Shown here: in pieces, positions 1-9,169 of the stretch
Layout: each line of letters starts with the position of its first letter
How positions within the stretch are numbered: position 1 is the first letter of the stretch
Assembly (NCBI GenBank): GCA_021812385.1
Contig: JAKANO010000006.1
Coordinates: 124,001 to 188,000 of the forward strand
DNA length: 64,000 nt
Direction of reading: 5' to 3'
Source: Pseudomonadota bacterium
Lineage (GTDB): Bacteria; Pseudomonadota; Gammaproteobacteria; Burkholderiales; Thiobacteraceae
Program-made: the position numbers and the translations under genes
Notes under the pieces: model-generated
What the model saw: only the letters and a program-made list of their open reading frames with translations
Told to the model about the DNA's origin: nothing
The model's database searches: none

Positions 1-1045
1 TTTCCGAAATTTCCGTAGCGCGGTTTTCACCCTGGCGCGTAGAAGACATGAGCTGAATATAGTCGATCACGATCAAACCCAGCTTGCCGCACTGGCGATG
101 CAAGCGGCGCGCCCTGGCGCGCAATTCGAGCGCGGTGAGCGCCGCCGATTCATCGATATACAGCGGTGCTTCATTCAGCTTACCAACCGCATAGGTCAAG
201 CGCTGCCAATCCTCGTCTTGCAGGCGCCCGGTGCGGACTTTATGCTGATCCAGCTTGCCCACCGAGCCCATCATCCGCATCACCAGTTGCGTACCGCCCA
301 TCTCCATACTAAACACCGCAACCGGCAAGCCGGATTCTAGGGCAACATTTTCGGCGATATTCAAAGAAAAGGCGGTCTTACCCATCGACGGCCGCCCGGC
401 CACAATGATCAAGTCGCCCGGCTGCAAGCCTGAAGTTTTTTGGTCCAAATCGGTAAAGCCGGTGGGGATACCGGTGATATCGCTGGGATTGTCGCGCTGG
501 AACAGCATATCGATGCGTTCCACTACTTGCGTCAACAATACCGGCAATTCCATGAAGCCTTTTTTGCCGCGCGCACCCGCTTCGGCAATTTCAAACACTT
601 GGCCTTCGGCATGATCCAACAACTCGCTCGCCGAGCGGCCCATCGGGCTGTAAGCAGAATCAGCGATCGATGTGCCGACTTCAACCAAGCCGCGCAAAAT
701 GGCGCGATCGCGCACAATCTCGGCATAGCGCCGAATATTCGCTGCACTCGGGGTGTTTTGTGCTAAAGCACCCAGATAAGCGAGGCCGCCCACCGTGGTC
801 AGCTCTTGGCTCGATTCGAGGGATTCCGAAACCGTCACCACATCGGCCGGCTTGCTGGCATCGAGCAATTTGGTGATGTGGCGGTAAATCAGGCGATGAT
901 CGTGGCGATAGAAATCCTGCTCGGTGATCAGGTCGGCAATGCGCTCCCATGCGCTATTTTCAAGCAGCAAACCGCCCAATACCGATTGCTCGGCTTCCAC
1001 CGAGTGCGGCGGGAGTTTGATTGCGTCTAGTTGATTATCGCCCAT
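1..1045 (-). CDS. dnaB: Replicative DNA helicase DnaB (3' end outside window)
   Basis: Replicative helicase that unwinds DNA at the fork. The start ATG (1043-1045) opens with [15 protein letters not shown], followed by the conserved [12 protein letters not shown] of the N-terminal domain. The Walker A motif GRPSMGKT of the RecA-like ATPase domain lies near residue 217 (bases 373-396). The remaining C-terminal domain runs off base 1, so about three quarters of the usual 450-470 residues are visible. It lies downstream of the rpsF-rplI operon on the same strand, a conserved rplI-dnaB linkage, but a terminator separates it from rplI. The frame is open throughout. The family call is secure; only completeness cannot be judged. 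Confidence 0.97.
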   Translation of the reverse strand, partial: MGDNQLDAIKLPPHSVEAEQSVLGGLLLENSAWERIADLITEQDFYRHDHRLIYRHITKLLDASKPADVVTVSESLESSQELTTVGGLAYLGALAQNTPSAANIRRYAEIVRDRAILRGLVEVGTSIADSAYSPMGRSASELLDHAEGQVFEIAEAGARGKKGFMELPVLLTQVVERIDMLFQRDNPSDITGIPTGFTDLDQKTSGLQPGDLIIVAGRPSMGKTAFSLNIAENVALESGLPVAVFSMEMGGTQLVMRMMGSVGKLDQHKVRTGRLQDEDWQRLTYAVGKLNEAPLYIDESAALTALELRARARRLHRQCGKLGLIVIDYIQLMSSTRQGENRATEISE

Positions 1046-1114
1046 GTCACATCGTCCAAAAAAAACAGGTTAGCACAGAAATTCCATGCGCCATAAGTTA
1101 CTGGCCAGACAAAC

Positions 1115-1142
1115 AAAAAAGGGCCGCAAAGCGGCCCTTTTC
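1115..1142 (-). terminator. Rho-independent terminator after rplI
   Basis: The stem GGGCCGC / GCGGCCC has an AAA loop (1121-1137), flanked by six A's on the plus strand. On the minus strand these form a T-run after the hairpin. It lies 18 bases past the rplI stop and before dnaB, so it should end the ribosomal-protein transcript. The other flank also has TTTT, so some bidirectional action is possible. Confidence 0.85.
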
Positions 1143-1159
1143 AGTAAAACAAGTGAGGC

Positions 1160-1609
1160 TTAAGCTGCGCCCAGCACCGAGACCGTAATCGTCGCGGTCA
1201 CGTCGGTATGAAACGCCAACGTGATTGGGAAATCGCCAATCTGCTTGAGCGGGCCTTGCGGCATGCGCACTTCGGATTTGGTCACTTCAAAGCCTTGGGC
1301 CTTGAGGGCATCGACGATATCGACGATCCCCACGGAACCAAACAGTTTGCCATCCGGGCCGGCTTTCTGGCTGACCTGCAACAGATAGCCTTCGAGCTTC
1401 TCGGCACGCGCTTGCGCTTGCGCCAAGTGTTCGGCTTGCTGCTTTTCCAGATCGGCACGACGCGCTTCAAAAGCCTTTAAATTGCTTTCGGTAGCACGCT
1501 TTGCTTTGCCTTGCGGGATCAGGAAATTACGTGCAAAGCCATCTTTAACTTTTACCACATCGCCCAACTGGCCGAGGTTAACGACTTTTTCCATCAGAAT
1601 AATTTGCAT
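1160..1609 (-). CDS. rplI: 50S ribosomal protein L9
   Basis: Large-subunit protein bL9, which binds 23S rRNA and supports reading-frame fidelity. The N-terminus [19 protein letters not shown] and the following [16 protein letters not shown] are the conserved N-domain and start of the long central helix; a typical C-domain follows (149 aa, the family's normal length). An open frame continues 22 codons upstream, but those residues are not L9-like, so the start is placed at 1607-1609. Last gene of the rpsF-priB-rpsR-rplI operon, 10 bases after rpsR, followed by a terminator. Confidence 0.97.
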   Translation of the reverse strand: MQIILMEKVVNLGQLGDVVKVKDGFARNFLIPQGKAKRATESNLKAFEARRADLEKQQAEHLAQAQARAEKLEGYLLQVSQKAGPDGKLFGSVGIVDIVDALKAQGFEVTKSEVRMPQGPLKQIGDFPITLAFHTDVTATITVSVLGAA

Positions 1610-1619
1610 CGCGCGCCCC

Positions 1620-1847
1620 TTAGTGCAAGTCGGTGTAGTGCAACAACGCCAGGAAGCGTGCGCGCTTGACCGCAACGGACAATTGGCGCTGATAACGCGC
1701 CTTGGTGCCGGTGATACGTGCCGGAATGATCCGGCCGTTTTCGTTAATGAAATCCTTCAGCAGACCGACATCTTTGTAGTCTACTTCTTTAATGCCTTCC
1801 GCGGAAAAGCGGCAATATCTTCTACGTTTAAACATATGACGTGACAT
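1620..1847 (-). CDS. rpsR: 30S ribosomal protein S18
   Basis: Small-subunit protein bS18, which forms a pair with S6 in the platform of the 30S subunit. The 75-residue product carries the family core [13 protein letters not shown] and the C-terminal [13 protein letters not shown] and [14 protein letters not shown]. The start at 1847 gives [10 protein letters not shown]; the internal Met five codons on is an alternative. It lies 9 bases after priB and 10 bases before rplI. Confidence 0.97.
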   Translation of the reverse strand: MSRHMFKRRRYCRFSAEGIKEVDYKDVGLLKDFINENGRIIPARITGTKARYQRQLSVAVKRARFLALLHYTDLH

Positions 1848-1856
1848 GGTTCACCT

Positions 1857-2156
1857 CTATTCAATCAATTCGAAATTTTGTACATGCAACACTAACGCTG
1901 AATTGGCTCGGCTCGCTTGTGCTAAAAACCCGGAGGCTTTAATTTGGGCGCCGACGGGAAGCTTGGCAATTTTCTGCGCCAGATCCTCCGCTGCCGTGGC
2001 CTTCATCACACAATCCACTCTACGCACGGTGTTGGCTACTTTCTGCTCCGAGCGGTGTGCAATGGTGAAATCCACCAATGCCACCCCCGCAGGACTGAAG
2101 CGCAGCGCACCTCGCGTTTCAAGCCGGCCGCACAAATGCGTCCGGTTACACGACAC
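1857..2156 (-). CDS. priB: Primosomal replication protein N (PriB)
   Basis: Single-stranded-DNA-binding OB-fold protein of the replication restart primosome, working with PriA. The 99-residue product has the short OB-fold layout: CGRLETRGALRFSPAGVALVD, a basic central part and a hydrophobic C-terminus. It starts with GTG (2154-2156), directly abutting the rpsF TAA with no gap, which suggests translational coupling. The position between rpsF and rpsR is the usual one in beta- and gammaproteobacteria and supports the call as strongly as the sequence does. Confidence 0.92.
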   Translation of the reverse strand: MSCNRTHLCGRLETRGALRFSPAGVALVDFTIAHRSEQKVANTVRRVDCVMKATAAEDLAQKIAKLPVGAQIKASGFLAQASRANSALVLHVQNFELIE

Positions 2157-2543
2157 TTAGCTAGCTGCCTCCACCGTTTCCGCCGGTGCAGCTTCCACTG
2201 GCGCTGCTGCGCGGGGCTTTTCTTCGCCTGCACGCATCATGGGCGAAGGCTCGGTCACCGCGGCCTTCATGCTGATCGTCAAATGACGCAACACGGCATC
2301 GTTGAATTTGAACGCATGTTCCAGTTCGCTCAACGTTTCCAAGTCGCATTCGATATTCATCAGCACGTAATGGGCTTTGTGGATTTTTTGGATGGGATAA
2401 GCAAGCTGGCGGCGGCCCCAATCTTCAAGGCGGTGAATCAAGCCGTTGCGCGTAGTAATCGTAGCCTTATAGCGTTCGATCATGGCTGGCACTTGCTCGC
2501 TTTGGTCCGGATGGACGATAAAGCAGATCTCGTAATGACGCAT
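2157..2543 (-). CDS. rpsF: 30S ribosomal protein S6
   Basis: Small-subunit protein bS6, partner of S18. It begins [19 protein letters not shown] and contains [19 protein letters not shown], both S6 signatures. The Ala/Glu-rich low-complexity tail (last 30 residues or so) makes it 128 aa, slightly longer than the E. coli protein, and is common in betaproteobacteria. A good Shine-Dalgarno (AAGGAG) lies 7 bases before the ATG. First gene of the four-gene operon, with a sigma-70 promoter about 90 bases upstream. Confidence 0.97.
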   Translation of the reverse strand: MRHYEICFIVHPDQSEQVPAMIERYKATITTRNGLIHRLEDWGRRQLAYPIQKIHKAHYVLMNIECDLETLSELEHAFKFNDAVLRHLTISMKAAVTEPSPMMRAGEEKPRAAAPVEAAPAETVEAAS

Positions 2544-2633
2544 GCACTCTCCTTTTGGTTATACCTCCTGCATGTGCGGCAGTGAGGCAAGGTAAAAAAA
2601 CAAATTCCCGGCAAGGCGCCAGGAAAGCCGGCC

Positions 2634-2662
2634 ATTATACTGATTTGCAAGGGAAACAGCAA
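2634..2662 (-). promoter_or_regulatory. Sigma-70 promoter of the rpsF-priB-rpsR-rplI operon
   Basis: On the minus strand TTGCTG (-35, 2657-2662) and a perfect TATAAT (-10, 2634-2639) are separated by 17 bases. This leaves a leader of about 85 bases before the rpsF start. The leader (2544-2630) could hold an S6:S18 autoregulatory structure, as known for this operon in other bacteria, but I did not confirm a matching fold. Confidence 0.8.
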
Positions 2663-2683
2663 ACCTAGCCCATGACCCAAAAC

Positions 2684-2711
2684 AAAAGGGCAGGTTCCCC
2701 CGCCCTTTTAT
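2684..2711 (-). terminator. Rho-independent terminator after rlmB
   Basis: Stem AAAAGGGC / GCCCTTTT around a 10-base loop. On the minus strand it lies about 45 bases past the rlmB stop and ends in a T-rich stretch. It separates the rnr-rlmB transcript from the rpsF promoter downstream. Confidence 0.75.
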
Positions 2712-2753
2712 ATTATTTAGTCCGTTTTTACAGGCTATTGCGTAGCAAATGCC

Positions 2754-3491
2754 TTAAACCGTGCGTTGACGCCGCGTCTCATACAGACAAATCCCGCTGG
2801 CCACGGAGACATTCAAACTATCGACGCTGCCGAACATGGGAATGCGCACCAGCACGTCGCAATGTTCGCGGGTTAAACGCCGTAAACCCTCGCCTTCCGC
2901 ACCCATCACCCAAGCGATCGGGCCGGATAGCTTGGTGCTAAATAAATCCTGCTCGGCATCGCCCGCTGCACCCATGAGCCATACGCCTTGATCCTTGAGT
3001 TCACGCAAACTACGCGCAAGGTTCGTGACGGGAATGAACGGCACGACATCGGCCGCACCGGATGCGACTTTACGCACCGTGGCGTTGACGCCAACCGCGC
3101 GATCTTTCGGCGCAATCACCGCATGCGCGCCCATGGCATCGGCGAGACGCAAACAAGCGCCGAGATTATGCGGATCTTGCACGCCATCCAGCACCAACAG
3201 CAACGCCGGTTCGGTCAACACATCCAACACGTCGGCAATCGATACCGCGAGCTTGATCGCGCTCACGCGCGCCACGCAACCTTGGTGGTTGTCGTTGCCG
3301 ACCATGCCGTCCAAACGCTTGCGATCCACCGGCAAAATACGGATTTTCAGTTGCTCTGCCAGTTCCAGCAAATTACGCACGCGCTGGTCCTTACGCTCGA
3401 CATCGACATACAGTTCATTCACGCTTTCCGCATGGCTGCGCAAACGGCTTTGCACGGCATGGAAGCCGTAGATAAATTCGTTGGCGCTCAT
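2754..3491 (-). CDS. rlmB: 23S rRNA (guanosine-2'-O-)-methyltransferase RlmB
   Basis: SpoU-family (SPOUT) methyltransferase that 2'-O-methylates G2251 of 23S rRNA using S-adenosylmethionine. The 245-residue protein has the N-terminal substrate-binding domain (GFHAVQSRLRSHAESV, about residues 9-75). The catalytic part has motif 1 (LDGVQDPHNLGACLR), motif 2 (WVMGAEGEGLRRLT) and motif 3 (IPMFGSVDSLNVSVAS), which form the knotted SAM site. Its ATG overlaps the rnr stop by 4 bases (ATGA), so the two are translated together, an arrangement typical of proteobacteria. Confidence 0.96.
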   Translation of the reverse strand: MSANEFIYGFHAVQSRLRSHAESVNELYVDVERKDQRVRNLLELAEQLKIRILPVDRKRLDGMVGNDNHQGCVARVSAIKLAVSIADVLDVLTEPALLLVLDGVQDPHNLGACLRLADAMGAHAVIAPKDRAVGVNATVRKVASGAADVVPFIPVTNLARSLRELKDQGVWLMGAAGDAEQDLFSTKLSGPIAWVMGAEGEGLRRLTREHCDVLVRIPMFGSVDSLNVSVASGICLYETRRQRTV

Positions 3492-5755
3492 TTGCGGCGC
3501 TTCCGTTTAGGGGCGCGTTCGGGTACGGATTCTTTACGCGATGCTTTACGGGGTTCCTTAAGCGCTGGCTCGTTCCGGGATTCGGCCAGGGCAAAGTCGA
3601 TACGGCTGGTTTCCAAATCGACGCGCGCCACTTTGACTTGCAGGCGATCCGCCAAACGATACACATGATGGGTGCGCTCGCCCGTCATGGTGTGACGTGC
3701 CGGGTCGAATTGATAATAGTCGTTGCCGAGTTCGGTGACATGCACCAAGCCCTCCACATAAACACCGTCGAGGGAAACGAAAATACCGAAGCTGGTGACG
3801 CCGCTGATCGTGCCCGCGAACACCTCGCCCACCCGGTCTTGCATGTAGAAGCACTTCAACCATTGCTCCACATCGCGCGTGGCGTCATCGGCGCGACGCT
3901 CGGTCATGGAGCAATGCGCGCCTAAGTCTTTCCAGTTGCCCGGCTTGTATTGCCCGCCCAATAACACGGCTTTGATGGCGCGATGCACCAGCAAATCGGG
4001 GTAGCGCCGAATAGGGGAAGTAAAGTGGGTATACGATTCATAGGCCAGACCAAAATGCCCGGCATTTTCCGGATTGTATTGCGCCTGCTTGAGCGAACGC
4101 AGCAGCACGGTCTGCAATAGCTGGGCATCCGGGCGCGGTTTGATTTCCTCCAACAGCTTGGCGTAATCCTTGGCATGCGGTTTATCCCCGCCCGGCAAGC
4201 CCAAGCCGAAACCCTTCAGAAAATCGCGCAAGGCGACCAGCTTTTCCGGCGTCGGGCCTTCGTGCACGCGGTACAGCGTGGGATGGTCATGGTCTTGCAA
4301 GTAATCCGAAGCGCAGACATTGGCCGAGAGCATGCATTCTTCGATGATGCGATGCGCATCGTTGCGCACCACCGGCTGGATGCGCTCGATCTTGCCGGCA
4401 TCATTGAAAACCATCTGCGTTTCGATGGTCTCGAAATCGATCGCGCCGCGCTTGCCGCGCGCCTTGGCCAGGGATGCATACAGCTTGTACAGGCTTTGCA
4501 CGTGCGGCAGCACGGCGCCAAACTGCTTAGCCGTGTCGCCTTTTGGCGTTTCCAGCATGTCCCACACCTGGTTGTAAGTCAGCCGCGCATGCGAGTGCAT
4601 CACCGCCGGATAGAAACGATAGTGCTCGATCGCGCCGCTGGCGGCGATGTCCATATCGCACACCATGCACAGCCGATCCACTTGCGGATTGAGCGAGCAC
4701 AGGCCATTCGACAGCGCCTCCGGCAGCATCGGGATCACGCGTCGCGGGAAATACACCGAGTTGCCCCGATCCAGCGCCTCCTGATCTAAAGCATCTTTTG
4801 CCTGCACATAATGGCTGACATCGGCGATCGCCACCACCAGCCGCCAGCCGCGCCCTTGCTTGGAACAATACACCGCATCGTCGAAATCGCGTGCCGTCTC
4901 GCCGTCGATGGTCACCAGCGGCAAGTCGCGCACATCCTCGCGCCCGTCGAGATCGACTTTACGCACGCCTTTGGGAAATTTTTTCGCCAGGCGCTCGACC
5001 TCGGTCGAGAACTCGTGCGGCAATTCGTGCTTGCGCAGCGCAATCTCGATTTCCATGCCAGGATCGGCATAGTTGCCGAGGATTTCGACAATGCGCCCGA
5101 TCGGCTGCGCATGCCGGCTCGGTTGCTGAATAATTTCAATGACGACCACTTGCCCCGGCTTGGCGTTCTTGGTGCTGCCCGGCTCCACCAGAATGTCTTG
5201 GCTGATACGCTTATTTTCCGGGACCACGACCGCAATGCCATGCTCCAGCAACAAGCGGCCGACGACTTTGTTATTGGCGCGCTCCAGCACCTCGACAATG
5301 GCGCCTTCCGGGCGTCCGCGCCGGTCGAAGCCAATGGCGCGCGCCACGACGCGGTCGCCGTGCAAGACCTTTTCCATTTCGCGCGTCGCGAGAAATAAAT
5401 CCGGGCTGCCATCATCCGGCACCAAGAATCCATAACCGTCGGGGTGGCCTTGCACGATGCCTGGAATCAAATGCAGCTTGTCCATCTTGCACAACGCGCC
5501 CTTGCGGTTGCGCATCAGCTGGCCGTCGCGCTCCATGGCATCGATACGCCGCGAAAAAACCTGCATTTCGCTCGCCTCTATCCCCATCAACTGGGCGAAA
5601 TCCTCGAACTCCACCGGCACGCCTTGCTCCTCGAGCATGGACAAAATGTATTCGCGGCTGGGGAGTGGCAAGCCGTATTTAGCCTGCTCGCGCTCGAAAA
5701 AAGGATCCTTCAAACGGATTTTTGCGAGCTTGGGTGATTTTGGTTTCGTTGACAA
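3488..5755 (-). CDS. rnr: Exoribonuclease R (RNase R)
   Basis: Processive 3'-5' exoribonuclease of the RNB family, able to degrade structured RNA. The 755-residue protein has an N-terminal winged-helix region, cold-shock domains (from about residue 85), the RNB catalytic core with IDGETARDFDDAV (metal-binding Asp cluster, about residues 285-297) and the conserved YTHFTSPIRRYPDLLVHR. An S1 domain (GVTSFGIFVSLDGVYVEGLVH) and a basic Lys/Arg-rich tail follow. It overlaps rlmB by 4 bases. Its start lies beside the divergent tRNA-Leu promoter. Confidence 0.97.
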   Translation of the reverse strand: MSTKPKSPKLAKIRLKDPFFEREQAKYGLPLPSREYILSMLEEQGVPVEFEDFAQLMGIEASEMQVFSRRIDAMERDGQLMRNRKGALCKMDKLHLIPGIVQGHPDGYGFLVPDDGSPDLFLATREMEKVLHGDRVVARAIGFDRRGRPEGAIVEVLERANNKVVGRLLLEHGIAVVVPENKRISQDILVEPGSTKNAKPGQVVVIEIIQQPSRHAQPIGRIVEILGNYADPGMEIEIALRKHELPHEFSTEVERLAKKFPKGVRKVDLDGREDVRDLPLVTIDGETARDFDDAVYCSKQGRGWRLVVAIADVSHYVQAKDALDQEALDRGNSVYFPRRVIPMLPEALSNGLCSLNPQVDRLCMVCDMDIAASGAIEHYRFYPAVMHSHARLTYNQVWDMLETPKGDTAKQFGAVLPHVQSLYKLYASLAKARGKRGAIDFETIETQMVFNDAGKIERIQPVVRNDAHRIIEECMLSANVCASDYLQDHDHPTLYRVHEGPTPEKLVALRDFLKGFGLGLPGGDKPHAKDYAKLLEEIKPRPDAQLLQTVLLRSLKQAQYNPENAGHFGLAYESYTHFTSPIRRYPDLLVHRAIKAVLLGGQYKPGNWKDLGAHCSMTERRADDATRDVEQWLKCFYMQDRVGEVFAGTISGVTSFGIFVSLDGVYVEGLVHVTELGNDYYQFDPARHTMTGERTHHVYRLADRLQVKVARVDLETSRIDFALAESRNEPALKEPRKASRKESVPERAPKRKRRK

Positions 5756-5776
5756 ATCGGGGGTTTCCTATAAAAT
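5749..5776 (+). promoter_or_regulatory. Promoter of tRNA-Leu
   Basis: A perfect TTGACA (-35, 5749-5754) and TAAAAT (-10, 5771-5776) with a 16-base spacer lie 21 bases before the mature tRNA. The -35 box overlaps the first codons of the divergent rnr gene. Confidence 0.85.
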
Positions 5777-5797
5777 TCGCTGCCTTGGTTTAGGCAT

Positions 5798-5884
5798 GCC
5801 CGGATGGCGGAATTGGTAGACGCACATGGTTCAGGTCCATGCGGTGGCAACACTGTGGAGGTTCGAGTCCTCTTCCGGGCACCA
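5798..5884 (+). tRNA. tRNA-Leu (anticodon CAG)
   Basis: An 87-base class II tRNA with CCA encoded. The acceptor stem is GCCCGGA / TCCGGGC, discriminator A at 5881 and CCA at 5882-5884. The anticodon stem CATGG / CCATG encloses the loop TTCAGGT, giving anticodon CAG (reads CUG). The T-loop GTTCGAGTCC is standard, and a long variable arm lies between, as expected for leucine tRNAs. Confidence 0.96.
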
Positions 5885-5900
5885 TCAAAGAAATATAAAA

Positions 5901-5940
5901 AGCCGCAGCGTTACTTGATTTGAGTCGCTGCGGTTTTTTC
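5901..5940 (+). terminator. Rho-independent terminator after tRNA-Leu
   Basis: The perfect stem CCGCAGCG (5903-5910) / CGCTGCGG (5926-5933) is followed by six T's (5934-5939), 17 bases after the tRNA CCA end. Confidence 0.9.
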
Positions 5941-6107
5941 TTGTCTGCAAGTTTAACCTGCATAACCCGCGCATTTTACCCCAGTTTTCATCCGCATTCT
6001 TTTGTTTGTGCGTCTATTCACAGCTTAGTCCGTAAAAATCCTGTTTGGCTTAACCCTAAAGCGCCGAAGGCAGCGTTTAAGTGGCATTACTCAATGACGG
6101 AGCCGCC

Positions 6108-8987
6108 ATGAAGCACGCTATTTTTCTGTTCCTGTTCCTGTTTGGCCTCACCCTCCCGAGCGCGCAAGCCGCATCCAGCGCCACGCCGCGCTTGATCGAA
6201 ACCCAGCATGGCGAGGAACCGATCCAACTGCAAAGCTTGCACATCAGCAGCGAAATTAGCGGCGGCATGGCGCAAACCACGGTGCAACTGGTTTTCTTTA
6301 ATCCGAATCAGCGCGCCCTGGAGGGGCGTTTGCAGTTCCCCTTGCTCGACGGACAACAGATGACCGCATTCGCCCTGGATATCGACGGCCAGTTACGCCC
6401 TGCAGTGCCAGTCGAAAAAGCCAAAGGCCGGCAAGTGTTTGAAGCCATCGAGCGACGTCAAGTCGATCCTGCGCTTTTAGAAGTCACCCAAGGCAATAAC
6501 TTTCAACTGCGTATCTACCCTATTGCCGCACACGGCACGCGCACCGTAGCGCTTAAATACGCTGAAGCTTTGTCGCGCCAAGGTGCGCATTGGGCGTATC
6601 GCCTGCCGCTGGCCTATGGCGAACGTCTACAGGATTTCAATCTGGATCTGCTGGTACACGATAGCAAGCAGCCGCCCCAAGCGAGTGGCGCCCTGGGTGC
6701 GATTCAATTCACCCAAAACGGCAGCCGTTACCAGGCGCATATAGCCAAAAATCGTTATGCGCCCAGTGGCACTTTGCACTTGCTGCTTCCCGCCAGCCAG
6801 CAGCCGCGGACTTACACCCAGGTACAGGATGGCGAGACTTTTTTCGTGACCGAAATCCCGGTCCAACCCGGGCGTGTTGCGCGGCCGTTGCCCAAGATCG
6901 TCGGGCTATTGTGGGATAGTTCGGGCTCCGGCGCGGAACGCAATCACACGGCCGAACTGGCTGAGCTAGATCGTTATTTCAAAGCGCTGGGCAATGCCGA
7001 AGTGCGACTGACCCGGCTGCGCGACCGCGCCGAAGCGACTGAAACTTTCCCTATCGTAAAAGGCAATTGGCGCGCGCTGCGACAAGCGCTGCAATCCACG
7101 ATTTACGATGGCGCCAGCGCCCTGTCCGACTGGCAGCCGCAAGCGGATGTCGGCGAATATTTATTGTTCAGCGATGGCTTGATGAATTATGGCGCCGCGC
7201 CTTTCCCTAAGCTGGCTGCGGGTCGACGCCTCTACGCCATCAATTCCGCATTGCGCGCCGATACCAGCCGCCTCTCCGCATTGGCGCAAGCCAACGGCGG
7301 TCGCTTAATTCAAGTCGCAGCGCAAACGCCCGGCAGCGCCGCACAGGCCTTGCTGACGGAAGGCGCGCAGGTCGCAAGCTTGAACGCAACCGGCGCAACG
7401 GCTTTACAAGTATCCGCAGACGATTCGCAACAAAACCTCATCCGCGTTGCCGGACGTTTACTCAGCCCCAGCGCGCAATTGCACGTAAGTTTGCGACAAA
7501 ACGGCAAAACGCAAAACCTCACCCTGCCGATTAGCAGCAGCGCACCCGCCCATCCCTTAGCCGCTTATCTTTGGGCCAGCTATCGACTGCACGCGCTGGA
7601 AGCCGACTACGAATTGCATCGCGCCGAAATCGGCCGCATCGGCCAACGCTTTTCCATCCCTACACGCGAAACCTCGCTCATCGTTTTAGATCAGTTGGAG
7701 GATTACGTGCGCTACGATATTGCGCCACCGCCGGCGTATCTGGCGGCGTTCGAGCAGCTCAAAGCCGAGCGCGGCGCAGCCTTGCGCCAAAAGCGCACGC
7801 AACATCTGGAACGCATCGTGCGCGCGTTCCAGGAAAAAGTGATGTGGTGGGAAAAGACCTATCCAAAAGACGCGCCGCCGCAAATCCAAGAAAGGGCTAA
7901 GGCTGCGGAACAGCGAATAGCTGTAGGCGCCGTTGCACATGCCGAACGCCAACGCGAACAAAGCGCCCAGCGGCCGGCTCCCGCCATGGCGCTCGCCGCA
8001 CCCGCGCCGATGCAGGATGCCGTAGCCGCTTCAGCGCCCATGGCAAAAAAGGAGAGTAGCGCTGCGCCCAGCATCGGCATCGCCATCAAAAAGTGGACGC
8101 CGGATGCGCCCTACATCGCGCGCATGCAAGCCGCCACGCGCGAGAGCCTCTATGCCATCTACCTCGACGAGAAGCCGAGCTATACCAACAGCAGCGCGTT
8201 CTTCCTGGATGCCGCCGATATGCTGCTGGAAAAAAACCAGCGCGATCTGGCGTTGCGGGTTTTGTCCAACCTGGCCGAAATGGATCTGGAAAATCGCCAA
8301 GTGTTGCGCATTCTCGGCTACCGTTTGCTGCAAGCCGGCGCACCGGAATTGGCGATTCCAGTATTCGCCAAGGTGCAACAGCTCGCTCCAGAAGAGCCGC
8401 AATCTTTCCGCGACTTGGGTCTGGCCTATGCCGCGGCCAAGCAATTCCAGTCCGCCGTGGATCAGCTCAATCAAGTCGCGCTGCGGCCCTGGGATGATCG
8501 TTTCGCCGACATCGAGCTGATCGCGCTGGCCGAGCTCAATGCCATTATTGCCAACGCGCCCACGGCGCTCGATACCAGCCGCTTCGATGCGCGTCTGCTG
8601 AAAAATATGCCGCTGGATCTGCGCGCCGTGTTGACCTGGGACGCCGATAACAGCGATATGGATTTGTGGGTCACCGACCCCAATGGCGAGAAGTGCTACT
8701 ACGGCCATCGACTCACCTACCAGGGCGGGCACATGTCGCGTGATTTCACCGGCGGCTACGGGCCGGAGGAATTTTCGCTGCGCTACGCCAAGCCCGGAAA
8801 ATATAAAATCGAAGTCAATTTTTTCGGCAGCCGCCAACAAGCGGTCGCCGGCGCAACCACGCTGCAAGTAAATCTCACCACCGGCTTCGGCACGGCTCAG
8901 GCCAAAGATCAAAGCATGACGCTACGCTTGAAGGAACGCGCGGAAACGGTGTTTGTTGGGGAGTTTGAGGTTAAGCCGCAATTTTAA
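6108..8987 (+). CDS. Exported VIT / von Willebrand A / TPR / DUF2135 protein
   Basis: Large exported protein of 959 aa. It has a signal peptide (MKHAIFLFLFLFGLTLPSAQA), then a VIT domain (about residues 25-150, with FQLRIYPIAAHGTRTVALKY). A vWA-like domain has a MIDAS-type DSSGSG near residue 268. After a charged Ala/Gln-rich linker come TPR-like helices (about 705-800, NLAEMDLENRQVLRILGYRL) and a C-terminal DUF2135/YfaP-type beta domain (about 835-959, WDADNSDMDLWVTDPNGEKC). The start at 6108 follows a GGAG; an in-frame ATG at 6081 would spoil the signal peptide. VIT+vWA proteins usually bind proteins in a metal-dependent way, but the role here is unknown. Flanking genes are unrelated. Confidence 0.85.
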   Translation: MKHAIFLFLFLFGLTLPSAQAASSATPRLIETQHGEEPIQLQSLHISSEISGGMAQTTVQLVFFNPNQRALEGRLQFPLLDGQQMTAFALDIDGQLRPAVPVEKAKGRQVFEAIERRQVDPALLEVTQGNNFQLRIYPIAAHGTRTVALKYAEALSRQGAHWAYRLPLAYGERLQDFNLDLLVHDSKQPPQASGALGAIQFTQNGSRYQAHIAKNRYAPSGTLHLLLPASQQPRTYTQVQDGETFFVTEIPVQPGRVARPLPKIVGLLWDSSGSGAERNHTAELAELDRYFKALGNAEVRLTRLRDRAEATETFPIVKGNWRALRQALQSTIYDGASALSDWQPQADVGEYLLFSDGLMNYGAAPFPKLAAGRRLYAINSALRADTSRLSALAQANGGRLIQVAAQTPGSAAQALLTEGAQVASLNATGATALQVSADDSQQNLIRVAGRLLSPSAQLHVSLRQNGKTQNLTLPISSSAPAHPLAAYLWASYRLHALEADYELHRAEIGRIGQRFSIPTRETSLIVLDQLEDYVRYDIAPPPAYLAAFEQLKAERGAALRQKRTQHLERIVRAFQEKVMWWEKTYPKDAPPQIQERAKAAEQRIAVGAVAHAERQREQSAQRPAPAMALAAPAPMQDAVAASAPMAKKESSAAPSIGIAIKKWTPDAPYIARMQAATRESLYAIYLDEKPSYTNSSAFFLDAADMLLEKNQRDLALRVLSNLAEMDLENRQVLRILGYRLLQAGAPELAIPVFAKVQQLAPEEPQSFRDLGLAYAAAKQFQSAVDQLNQVALRPWDDRFADIELIALAELNAIIANAPTALDTSRFDARLLKNMPLDLRAVLTWDADNSDMDLWVTDPNGEKCYYGHRLTYQGGHMSRDFTGGYGPEEFSLRYAKPGKYKIEVNFFGSRQQAVAGATTLQVNLTTGFGTAQAKDQSMTLRLKERAETVFVGEFEVKPQF

Positions 8988-8995
8988 AAGCAGTT

Positions 8996-9133
8996 CTTCA
9001 CCACGGAGGACGCGGAGTACACGGAGTAAATCAAATTCTGAACAAAGTCGGCAGACTTATACACGTAGCGAGAAATCAGAAAAGGCCTTGATCTTGCTTT
9101 TCCTCCGTGTCCTCCGCGTCCTCCGTGGTGAAA
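8996..9133. repeat. Dispersed inverted-repeat element (ACCACGGAGG type), copy 1
   Basis: The left arm (8997-9027) reads TTCACCACGGAGGACGCGG and onward. The right arm (9102-9133) is its near-perfect reverse complement, ending CCTCCGTGGTGAA. A unique 70-base middle separates the arms. The element fills the gap between two convergent genes and could form a long hairpin in both transcripts. Confidence 0.85.
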
Positions 9134-9169
9134 TCCTTTTTTACAAACCCGCTTGCAGCACCAGGGAAA

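Noticed and set aside
9001-9130. Insertion sequence or MITE with target duplication
   Set aside because: The inverted repeats have no visible flanking direct duplications and no transposase; kept as dispersed repeats only.
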